Both the position numbers and the translations under genes were made by a program. A stretch of DNA of 64,000 bases from Atrichornis clamosus (lineage: Eukaryota; Chordata; Aves; Passeriformes; Menuridae), in NCBI GenBank assembly GCA_013400975.1, contig WBMZ01003278.1, positions 103,323-167,322 on the forward strand, written 5' to 3'. Positions 13,311-23,375 of this stretch are shown in pieces. How positions within the stretch are numbered: position 1 is the stretch's first letter; each line of letters begins with the position of its first letter. Under the pieces are notes generated by a model, which worked only from the letters and a program-made list of their open reading frames with translations, was not told the DNA's origin and ran no database searches.

Positions 13311-14600
13311 TGTCTTCAGTATCCTTCTTTCTTCTTGATAAATTTTCCATAAAGACATTTTTCCTACTATCAGAGCTAAACCTCCTCTGGCCCAATTTGA
13401 GGTCATTTCCTTTTGTCCTCTTGTTGCCTGGGAGAAGAGATTTACACCTCACCTGGCTACAATCACCTTTTCAGGTAGAGAGTGACAAGGTCTCTCCTGA
13501 GCCTCCTTTTCTCCAGGCTAAGCAGCCCCAGCGTCCTCAGCTGCCCCTCATCAGACTTGTGCTCCAGACCCTTCACCATTTCCATTGCCCTTCTCTGAAC
13601 TCCCTCCAGCACCTCAATGTCTTGCTTGGAGTGAGGGGCCCAAAACCAAACACAGGATTTGAGGTGCCAGTGCTGAGTTCAGGGGGACTATCACTGCCCT
13701 GATCCTGCTGGCCACACTATTGCTGATACAAACCATGAAGTCTTTGGCATGCGTGTCCACCTGGGCACACTGCTGGCTCACGTGTAGCTGGCTGTCAACC
13801 AGCACCTTTCCTGCCAGGTAGCTTTCCAGCTACTCTTCCCCAGGCTTGTAGAGCTGCCTGGGATTGTTGCAACCCAAGTGCAAGACCTGGCACTTTGTTC
13901 AACCTAATACAATTGACCTTGTGCCATCAATCCAGACTTTCCAGATCTCTCAGCAGAGCCTTCCTACCCTCCAGCAGATCAACTCTCACTTAACTCGGTG
14001 TCCTCTGCAAACTGACTGAGGGTGCACTTGCTCCTGAATTATGGGAGTTTCATTCTGCTCCCAGCTTAGAACCTTGCTCAGAACCTTGATTGTACCTTGA
14101 TTACAATTGGACTTGCTATTAAAGACTGAGACAAAGAAGGCATTAACTACCTCAGCATTTTCACCATCCTTTGTCACTATGTTTCCCCACACATCCAATA
14201 AAGGATGGAGATTTTCTTTCACCCTGTTGTTGAAGTATTTCCATAAACATTTTTTGTTGTCTTTTACAGCAGTTGCCAGATTAAGTTCTAGCTGGGCTTT
14301 GGCTCTTCTAATTTTCTCCCTGCATAACCTCACAACATCCATGTAGTCTGACTGAGTTGTGTCTGCCTTCTTCCAGAGGTGATACCCTCTCTTTATCTCA
14401 CTGAGTTCCAGCCAAAGCTGGAAGTTCAGCCTGGGCAGTCTTCTTTCCTCCAGCTTGTCTTTTGGCATATGGGGATGGCCTGCTGCTGCACCTTTAAGAT
14501 TTCTATCTTAAAGCACATGTCAGCTGGGCAAACTGGTCTCCCAAGATTGCAAGTAGTTCCTGGGTGGATCTCATTTTGCCCTGAATTTATTAATTGAATT
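13311..14600 (-). mobile_element. CR1 LINE fragment, internally deleted
   Basis: Read on the minus strand this is a CR1 retrotransposon. The lower-coordinate part (13311 to about 14030) is the end of ORF2 and start of the 3' untranslated region, with CR1 phrases such as the one decoding to [16 protein letters not shown]. The upper part (about 14030 to 14600) is the ORF2 region between endonuclease and reverse transcriptase. The two join at about 14030, so most of the reverse transcriptase is missing. The polymerase box just beyond the join reads FAED rather than FADD. The usual CR1 3' tail with ATTCTATGA repeats is absent at the low end, so the 3' end is lost too. The upper boundary is approximate. 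An old, inactive copy. Confidence 0.93.
13986..14468 (-). pseudogene. CR1 ORF2 remnant, endonuclease-RT linker
   Basis: A 160-codon open frame on the minus strand. It contains the CR1 linker between the endonuclease and reverse-transcriptase domains, with REKIRRAKAQLELNLA and DNKKCLWKYF at about residues 50-80. The frame runs across the internal deletion near 14030, and its last 12 or so residues (HPQSVCRG and on) come from an out-of-frame reading of the polymerase motif-C region. The protein has no catalytic centre. It stays open for 160 codons by chance across the deletion. The intact ORF2 would encode endonuclease plus reverse transcriptase for target-primed integration. Confidence 0.9.
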
Positions 14601-15195
14601 CTCTGACTTTTATACCTTTTCTCTTTGTAAAATTTGGAACTGTTTTTCTTCTTTCTTTTAGGGTTTGTGTGGCAGTACTGAAATAAATTCAGTGCCTAAA
14701 TCAAATATCAAAATCACTGGATCCTTTAGGAGTGTTCAGCTGACTGACACAGCCCTTTACCTTAGGCTTGTAGTGTAGCTTAAAATCAAAGAGAAATCCA
14801 TCCTCTAGATGATTCTTTAATGTCAGGAGTAAATTACATAATGCATGTGGAGAAAAAAAAAATCTACACTATTCTGAGCTAGAAATCTTGGTGGAGCTGT
14901 TCTGAATCAGGGGCCTGATTCTCATTTCTTCAGCACAGAAAAGCTAAATGTATTCAATGTGAGCTAAGTGTCTGCTAGCATCCTGCATTTTAATACTCTG
15001 CACAAAGACAATTTGGTGCATCCCCAGGGATACAGGTGGCAGTCAGTGAATAAACAGTAAGCTGCATGTGTTGCAAGGCTTCCCTGTTGCTGGGGAGATG
15101 AAGATGCTGTTTCTCCTTTAGCACAGGACAAGTCTGAAAGACTTAAAGAAGGAGGCATGATGCCATTTTGGTCCCTAAGAAATAAAGAGCCAGAC
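14601..15195. other. No gene recognised between CR1 and LTR
   Basis: The first 100 or so bases may extend the CR1 element, but I could not align them with confidence. A 77-codon minus-strand open frame at 14964-15197 has no recognisable motif and is probably chance. Confidence 0.5.
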
Positions 15196-15738
15196 AAGGT
15201 TAGGTTATAAAATATGGTTACCTATTTAATGAAGGTCCTTCATGGTGCACCACACGCCGAAAATGCCCGCTGAAGATGCACACATGACATAGAACAAGTA
15301 CAGTTTTATAAGTTTAACTAATTAGCATAACTGACCAGAATCTCCAATTAGGAACACAGGTGATGAAGTAGTTGACATGAACCTCCAATTAGCTCGTCCC
15401 TCTCTGAGGTGGTATGTGTTATGAGAAAGTTTCAGTAAGGTATTGATTGTTATGAGAAAAGTATCTCAGGAAGGTGTTAGTTGTGTCTCTCTTCACCAAC
15501 TGTTATGAGGAATGTCTCTGGAAGACATCCACCGTTTATGGAAAAATATATTGGGATGGTGTCTTGCCCTGGGTTCCCAGAAGAAACTTAGACCAGGTAT
15601 GGCCCTCAGGAATTTGTTTACCTAATAGGAAAAGTACTGAGGCCCTGAAGTTAGGAAACAATAACTATATAGTAACAGTCTACAGAGCTACAAATATATG
15701 AAGAATATATATATATAAAAGCAAAAATCATTTCGGCA
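15196..15738 (-). mobile_element. Probable solo LTR of an avian endogenous retrovirus
   Basis: On the minus strand the segment is laid out like an LTR. It begins TGCCGAAATG at 15738, has a TATA-like TTATAAAACT near 15302-15312 and an ATTAAA polyadenylation-type signal at 15225-15230, then ends shortly after. The wording resembles an LTR family common in bird genomes. I did not find a convincing target-site duplication, and the low-coordinate end is estimated. No internal retroviral sequence flanks it. A short AT microsatellite (15704-15717) lies in its 5' part. Confidence 0.55.
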
Positions 15739-18330
15739 TCAGGCAGTTCAGCACAGACTTTCACATTAGATCTCAACAGATGTCAGAAGACAGCAAGTCA
15801 TTAGTTCTCAAGTGCAGAATCAAAACATATTTAAGAAATCATTGTGAATCATATATTTGTGGTTTTCTACACAAAGAGACATAAATACACTGTCAGAGAT
15901 TTTTTTTTTTAATTCTGAAAAGTTCAGAATTCAGAAAAATTCTAAAAGTTCATGGAAGTGGAAAAAGTCCTTTCTTCAATCTTAATTTTCTAACAGGGAG
16001 AAGAAATTATAGGAGAAGCTGAAGATTAGAGTTGTAAGAAGTCTGCATTTACACTATGAAGATTAAGTAAAACAGGAATAGTCTGTCCAGTCCTATTCAA
16101 AAACTTAATGCAGGCCTTAGCTTCTGACACCTATTAGCACATTTATTTAATTATCATATGCTTGCATCTTGTAGTAGCAAACATCCAGACATGACTTCTT
16201 AAATTTTTCAGAGACTCTAAGAGATTAAAATTTGATTCTGTAAGTATTTTGTTATCTAATATCATCTTTCATAATTTTCTCTTGCATCTTAATGTAAATA
16301 ATTCTAGCGCTTTGTAGCAATTAATCCTAACATAATTTTCAAGATAGAAAATCAAATACATGCAAGTGATTAATTAAAATGGGAAAATGATGACTTGTTC
16401 AAGATCAGAAGAAAATACCAGCTTTCTTCCCCTAGAGAATGGTCCAAATATCACTGTGGAGTATGTCTCAGCGCTCAAACATGCATTTCTAATCACTACT
16501 TTTCTTTATACCCATTACAAAATTAGAGACTGTTTAGACTCAGAATCTTTGAATTTGTATCTGTTTGTGACATGTTTTTATAAGCAATAAGCTATATGTT
16601 CTTTGCTAAATTATCTCCCATGCATGTGAGATACTAAAACTTGAAAGTGCCTAACAGAGTCCCATACTTGCTGCCAGCAGCATTTTCCTCCTCTTTTGAA
16701 GATGTAGTCTTTTCTTAAGTCCCCTCCTTGCAGTGTTTTCAAATCAGGAGAAATAGATTACATAACTTAGGAATTCATTTTGATGAATTCCCATCAGCAG
16801 TCTTCAAAACCTCTTTTCATTTACTATTACAAGTGTTTATAAATACACTAAAATTATCATTTCTTTCCCAAGTCACTAGCAATGATCTTTGTGATGTTAC
16901 TTTTCCAGCCTTTCAACTGCCAATATAGCTGGTTTATGCTCTTTTTTGAAATCTTGCCTTTGGTACCAAAGATAGGGCAATTGTATTTTGCTCAGTAGTA
17001 CATGTTGAAAATTATAATAGACACTGTTTCCTACAGACATTGTAAGCTATCTGACACTCCAGTCTGCAGCTGTTTTTTGTTGTTGTTTTTTTTTCTTTTG
17101 ATTGGTTGGTTTGGTTTTGTTTCTTTTCTTTTTAAGGAAAAAAGGTATCAATTTCATTTATCATTCAGTGTCTCATCATCTTAAATGAATGGCTATTAAT
17201 CTGAGTTATATAATTGACTTTTTTTTCTCTTACTGTGGCACATGGAACTTTTTCATGGTAGAAATCAAAGTACTAACAAGGCACATAGAGCGGAAAGGGC
17301 TCTAAGTGAGTGAACAGACACAGGTATTTCCCTCCTCATCTTCTTAAGGATGGAACTAACATAATTAAAAGCATAAAATTATTGTTTAGCCAATTAGTAA
17401 AATTTTGATTACTGTATTGTCCACAGAAAGAGTTAATTAAAAAGTTTTAAATTGATTGATCCAATATGGAACTCTGAATATTGACAAGCTGTAACTAAAA
17501 CTCAAGCCAAACAAAAGGTTGAGTTAGACAAAACACTCAATTATCTGATGGAAAATTTTGAAAGTCCTTTGGAAAGATGCATCTGACAAAGTTCAGTGTT
17601 GAGTTAGGACCAAAAAAAACCTTTTAAAAATTCCAAATTAATTAAAAGGCTAGAATGTTTCCAGGCTTTTCAGGTTTTTATTATTAAGCAAACAGGTTGT
17701 AAAAGTACCTTTTACAGATTTGTTTCAACAACTCTATTTATCTATACATCATATAGGGTAATTTTCACCTTGCATTCTTCTTCCCTTGCTCTATCTTTAG
17801 ATATTCATGTGCTACTGCATAGCTTTACTTCTAATTTTTATGTAAAGAAGGAAGGAAAACCACTTCTCTGATGGCTCTCTAAGCCTTATAGTACCACTGA
17901 TGGTAAAGGATTTTAATTCCCTTTGCTTGGACATCACTTACCCTACTCCTTCTTCAGGTTAGGTTGTTGCTGTCTGTTTTTAGTTGAACAAATGATTCAT
18001 TAAGTTTCTCTTATGGTTGTTAAATTCCCTAGAAATAGTCTCCTGACAATTTCTTGCTAATGCTGAGAACATTTGAAAGTTTTCAGTCTTTTACAGTTCT
18101 TTAGCCATTGCCTTATACAGTACCTAAAACAGCTATTGTATACATCAGCTTTGAATTATTACAAATACTAAAACTTTTTGTGAGATCAGAGGGAAAAAAG
18201 GCCAGAGTTCAAATTACTAACCTTTTTCTAATTTGTAGGTGATTATTTTGACAGCCCAGACTATGAGAATGGACTGCAGTATGTTGTTTAGTGTGCAAAA
18301 ACATTGTTGCCCTGTAGTCAACTTTGTTGA
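15739..18330. other. AT-rich unique-looking DNA, no gene recognised
   Basis: Nothing recognisable as coding, RNA or transposon sequence. It contains T-rich tracts (for example 17074-17140) and short frames of 60-67 codons with no motifs. Confidence 0.6.
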
Positions 18331-19100
18331 TATAGTGGGTTGACCTTGGCTGTCTGCACGACCCCACCTTACCACTCTCTCAGTCCCCCTCCTCGACTAG
18401 ACAGTGGGAGGAAATAAGATAAAAAAGATCCTATGTCAAGATAAAACAGGAAACTCACCATGGTAAACCCACCCACCTATCACTGATAAAACAGACTCAA
18501 TTTGGGAAAAAATTAATATAATGTATTGCCAATTAAAATAGAGTTGAATCATGTGAAACAAAGACCAAAAATAAAACACCTTTGCCCACCATACTCTCTT
18601 CTTCCCAGGCTCAACGTCACTCCTACATCTCTGGCTCCTTCACCTCCTTACTCTCGGGTGAGCAGCACAGGGGCTTGGGAAATTGGAGGCTGAGGTCAGA
18701 CCATAGAAACTCCTCTCTGCTATTCCTTTCTCCTGACGCTCTTCTGTGCTCCAGCCCAGCACACTCCCAGGGGCCGCCGGAAAACCCCTGCCCCGCCGGG
18801 GTCTCTCCCTGGCCGCAGGGCCATCCCTGCCGGGTCTCTCCCGCCTCCGTCCCGCTCCCGCTCTCCCCTCGGGGCTGTCAGGGCTGTTTCTCGCACGGTT
18901 CCCCTCGCTCAGCCCCGGCTGCCGGGCAGCGTTTTGCCCTCCCTTGCCCAGGCTTTCCCCGGGGCTCTCGCCCGCCCGCCCGGGGCTGAGGGGCTCAGCC
19001 GGGCCCTGCGCTGGGGCCGCTGGAGCCGCGGGCACCGCCTGGGCCCGGCCGGGGCAGCCCCGGCACAGCCCCCGCCTCCAGCACCTTGCCATGGTCCACA
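18331..19100 (-). mobile_element. Solo LTR, ERVL-like avian family, with CpG-rich half
   Basis: The plus strand starts with a decayed form of TGTGGTGGGTTGACC (here TATAGTGGGTTGACC) and ends at TCCACA, so the sense LTR reads on the minus strand from 19100 to 18331. Its first half (about 18760-19095) is very rich in GC and CpG; the second half is AT-rich. The equivalent of the polyadenylation signal is mutated (AATACA). It shares its 3' end with the LTR at 49305-50062. The flanks GTTGA and CTGAA agree at only three of five bases, so any target duplication has decayed. Two long overlapping frames in the GC-rich half (18640-19137 minus, 18746-19240 plus) are open because of composition and are not genes. 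Confidence 0.75.
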
Positions 19101-21845
19101 CTGAAAAGCAATGTAAAAACTTTAGCCTGTCTGTCAAGCATATTTTATTAAAGATTCAATGTTATGAGTCCTGTTTTGTAAAATGTTTACTCCAGTCTTC
19201 TAGACTCCTTTTGCACATCCCATTACAAAGACCTTTATAAACAAAGCATCTTTGAAACTCTTAAAATTCCTTATATATCACCTCTCTATTTTCAACTACG
19301 AGTTTCTGCTTAGGTTACTGTAGGCTTTTTTCTTTTCTTTTTTTTTTTTTTTTTGAGAGTGGTTATCTATTAAATTGTAGTTTGAGATTTGTTGCAAGCT
19401 AGTTTCAAAGTTGGTTTCTGGTGACAGCTGTTTATAGAGCTCATAAGAGGTACTGAAGACATAGTTGAATTTTCAACAAGCTACTCTGAGATAAAAGAAT
19501 ATTGCATTTACTGTAAGGTCAAAGAACTTTGATTTAAACTCTCAGCAATACATTTTGTAGCTGATATTGCCACCAAAAAGCAGCTTTGAGTCCCTAAACT
19601 TGTCAAAAGCTACATTCAGTGAGACTTGGGTTTTTTTCAATGCCTTCAAATACTAAAATGATGTCTTTAAATGCTTTAAAGATTCTAGTTACACCGTAAA
19701 AATACATTTGTGTTAGGACCTTTAACTATAAAATAGAAACACTTCTTAAAAAGGTCTTGAAGGTATTGAAAATACTAAAAATGACAGAGGAGTGGTGCTC
19801 TTGACATATTTCAGGATATCTTGTGCCTAATGTAGCTGTGGTCCTACAAATTCACTTCTGCTCTGTCTGCCTCAAAGGAGAAAACTTCATTTTGTGTTTC
19901 CTTCGACAAGGCTTCTGTAAATGTGTTAAGTCCAGGATTTTATTTTAGTGAAAAGGTTTAGTAAGAAATAAGGTTTAGACTATAGTTTAAAAAGGTGCTG
20001 ACTGTGCTGTCATGCAGGAAATGGCTGCAAACCATGCTCTTGCCCAGTTATAACACCACTGAGAATGAAGGAAATCTGTACTACCTGTGAAGAACAAAAT
20101 GGAAGTGTAGGATCCCCATGCAGAGCAGAGACAGTGTTATAATTTTTGCCATCACTAGCATAATCCCATTGATTTCCCAGTGTCCTGGTATGCAGCATCG
20201 GGACTTGTGGGACCTGGGTCTGGTGTGGGTGTCATTGGCTGCCCTGGCTATTTGGGATGACTCTTATGTCTTTGGGGTGAGCTGGGGCTGTGGAACACCA
20301 TTGGTGCTGACGGTGTGACAGCTGTGGTCATTGCTGCATGACCAACTCCAGCCTGAGTTTTCCCAGATGCTGGAGGTGGCCAACAAGCATTAAGCATGCT
20401 GCCCTGGGTACCTGGAGAAGATTGCAAAGAGCTTCTGAGGCCACGTATGAAAATAAACCTAGACAGGCTTAGGGATGAGGAGAAGGAAATCCCTTTCATA
20501 GATTGTGAACAGAGTATCTCTTCTGGAAGAGACCTAAGCAAGGTGATGCCTTCTCACAACTTGTTGCTTGGAACAGAAATGCTCCACTTTAGGAGGCAAG
20601 GGAGCCCTGAAGGGTGAGCAAAACATCAGAACAGAGGGATAGAGACACAGTTATTTTTTCTGTAGAAAAGGATGTATTTGTATCATCATGGCTTTCTTGC
20701 AGTAATTTGAACTAGCTGTGCTCTACATAAATTAATAATTTCTGTTATTGGTCTCTTAAAACATGTACTAGACTATCAATTCTTAGCTACATAGCATGCA
20801 TTACACTCAACATTCCATCATAAGACTCTTCCTTGCAAGTTGTTTGGATTTCTCTAAGACCTGCTCTTTCCCATATTATGAAATGAATTGTTATAAAATT
20901 TGGACAGAAAATTTTCTTTGCAATGTGCTTTTCCCATGCTCAGACAATTGGGATCTGTGTGAGCTGTAGAGAAGGTTTCTGATTCAGAGTCTGCATCAAA
21001 AATTCAAATTACAAGCTCTTGGGAAAGTCTGTTTAGAAGACTTGGTAGTTGTGCAAACCTAGTTAAAGAGTAGGTAATGCTTTGTGAAAATTAACTCATT
21101 CATCTGGGAAAATAACAGAAAACTCTTAAGTATGTAATGAGTTTTTTACCATATATGTGGAGCCCTACATATAGCTGATGGTTTTCTCTCTTTTTTACCA
21201 AATAAAAGTCAGGGCATCTTCTGTCTTGCTGCTTAATATAGACACCTAGCTATTAGCTGAGTCTTATGAATGTAATTTATGTTTCTTGCCTTGGCATATT
21301 CTGACAAATTTAAGCTGTTTAATGATTTATTTTACCTGCCATATTAAGTTTCTTTTAAAATATTTCTTTATTTTGTTTCTGGAAAGTAGCATACACTCAT
21401 ACTGGCAGCAATATTTCATACACATCTATTTTCATATGTTGTTTTGACCTGCCCCAGTATGAAACTTTGGTCTTGATAATATTCTTCAGTACTGATTTTT
21501 TAAGAGAGCGGAATTGGGAATTGGGGGAGCAGGGGTTTGTATGTTATTGGGAAAAGTGAATTGAGAGGGATGAAGACAACACAAATAATTTCATGGCAAT
21601 TTCTCTACTTGCCTCTTTGTTCATTGCCCAATGTTCCCATGCTGATATTTACCTTGGTTAGATTTACCTTCACTCTCCTAAGCAATGGAAACTTTTTTTT
21701 TTCCAATTGCTTTGTTCATTTATTCAGACTTGATTATAAATACATTGGACACCTTAACATTTCTCCTAATGATGTAATAGTGTGAACCGAGTGCTTTGTT
21801 GCTGCCATCCCTATTTTAGGTCGCTGTGTTCCCAATATCTTCAAA
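19101..21845. other. No gene recognised; contains a less AT-rich patch
   Basis: Mostly AT-rich unique sequence. The part from about 20000 to 20640 is noticeably richer in GC and carries several short overlapping frames on both strands (60-97 codons), none with a recognisable motif. It could be an old repeat or an exon-poor conserved segment; I cannot say. Confidence 0.5.
19326..19354. repeat. Poly-T tract
   Basis: T-rich run with two C interruptions near its start, followed by about 18 uninterrupted Ts. It could be the poly(A) tail of a minus-strand retroposed sequence, but nothing recognisable lies above it. Confidence 0.85.
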
Positions 21846-23375
21846 TAGAATCTTAGAATGATTCAACCTGGAAGGGACTCATAAGGATCCAAGTCCAAGA
21901 TTCTACTCTTTACAGAACTACCTAAACTAAACTATATGATTAAGAGCATGTCTTTTCTCTAGTCAGCCTGGTTTTATCCCTTTTGCCCTTCAAAACTAGT
22001 TTAAAGTTCTTTCAATGAGTTCTTCTGGATCTTGTGTGAAGATCCTTTTCTCTCTTTGTAAAAGGTGCACCCTGTCTGTTGCCTACAGGCCTGGTGTTAG
22101 GTAGACTGAGCCATCATTAAAAAAACCCAAAATTCTGCCAGTGTCACCAGCAAGGTATTGATCTGCTGGATCCTCCTATTTCTTCTCTCAACATTCCCTG
22201 CAATTGGAAGATAAGAACTTGTGTTCCTGATTCCTTAAGCTGTCATCCTAAGGCCCTGAAATCTTTCTGGATTTCTCTTGAACTTATTATTGCAACTCAT
22301 CACTGACTACACAAAAAACCAAAAATGGGTAATAATGTGAGGGCAGTACCATGGTAAAAAGTGGTATTTCTTTAAGCTGTGTCCCAGGGAGGCAGCAGAC
22401 TTGTCTGAGAAGTGGGTCTGGTCAGCTCAGTCGGCCTTCTGTGCCTCTCAAGGAAGAGTCTCCTATGACAATGACCTGTCGTTTTTTCTTTATGGAAGTG
22501 ATTTTGAAACAGGGTATAGGCTAATGTAACCTTGGCTACTTCTCCAACCTACATGGACTATCATACTCATCATTGTTCAGTTCCAGTTGCAGAGCCTCAT
22601 ACTTAACATGCAAATGCACTTGGGAAAGCGGGGTAGTCACGAAGGAGATGCACCTTCTGCACCAGACAGGAACTTATTGTTGTTTCCCCCTATTCCTTAA
22701 ATCACCACATCCAGTTAGGGGGAGAGAGAATAGGGAATCCTCTGCATCGTGCATCTTGTCTGCCTGTTGGGCTTGTCCCAGGGAAGTTAGAGCGTGATTG
22801 CAGTAGTCTGTCTCTTGAACCCCTCAACATACCTCCTCCTGGAGCTCTAACCAAAGGAGTTCCTCTACCTGGGCATTCCTTCCACAGGTCTGGTCACTGC
22901 TGCTCTAAGGTAATGGCATAAGAGCAAGGCATGCCCTACAGCTGGCACCGTGGTGCCAGAGTGTTCCCAACAAGGTCTGCCTGGGTGTCTGTGTCACTTG
23001 TGGTGCGAGCAGAGTTTAGACAGGACACAGCTTTCTGCGGGATGAATACCATCGTTCCCTGATCCAGCTGTCAGAGGTACAGCACCCCTCTGTGCAAACT
23101 GGTGTGCCATGCTCTGTTCAGCAGTGCTCCCCCAGCAGCTTCTTTTATGGAGGGGTAGCCTTGTCCACTGTTGCTTCTGGCCCTGCTTGATGAGCTGTTT
23201 GTTTAAGCACTTCTGTGTTCACCACCTGCAGTAAGTTACTCAAAGAGGCTTTTCTTGCATGTGTTTGTCCAGAGTGAAAAGGCTGTCTCCAGAGTCCTCA
23301 CCATTTCTGAGCTGCTGTCTGCCACTAGGCCTGATGCTGATGACTTGCCAGATGTTTTCCAACTAGCCTCCCCAT
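21846..23375 (-). mobile_element. CR1 LINE copy retaining ORF1 but lacking ORF2
   Basis: Minus-strand CR1. The low end is the 3' terminus (GGAAGGGACTCATAAGGATC-type tail at 21870-21890). From about 21950 the sequence switches to the spacer between ORF1 and ORF2, then ORF1 itself (stop codon at 21996-21998), then ORF1 5' sequence and probably 5' untranslated region up to about 23375. All of ORF2 is missing, so the 3' end and the ORF1-ORF2 spacer are joined near 21950. The upper boundary is approximate. The copy carries several stops and at least one frameshift and is inactive. Confidence 0.88.
21996..22640 (-). pseudogene. CR1 ORF1 remnant with SGNH-esterase domain
   Basis: On the minus strand the region decodes to the CR1 ORF1 C-terminal half. 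The segment KKRQVIVIGDSSLRGTEG carries the GDS block of the SGNH hydrolase/esterase fold (GDS codons at 22455-22463). It is followed by VCCLPGTQ, LPSHYYPF, then KDFRALG, NFGFF, and the C-terminus RVHLLQREKR and LIERTLN before the stop at 21996-21998. Upstream, VKYEALQLE (near 22590-22620) matches the ORF1 middle region. Disabling changes include a TGA at 22422-22424, further in-frame stops and a frameshift at the T-run after NFGFF. In intact CR1, ORF1 encodes a nucleic-acid-binding protein with an esterase domain. Confidence 0.88.

Noticed and set aside
18640..19240. Overlapping frames of 135-165 codons on both strands, Pro/Arg/Gly/Ala-rich
   Set aside because: They are caused by the GC-rich composition of an LTR, which lowers stop-codon frequency on both strands.
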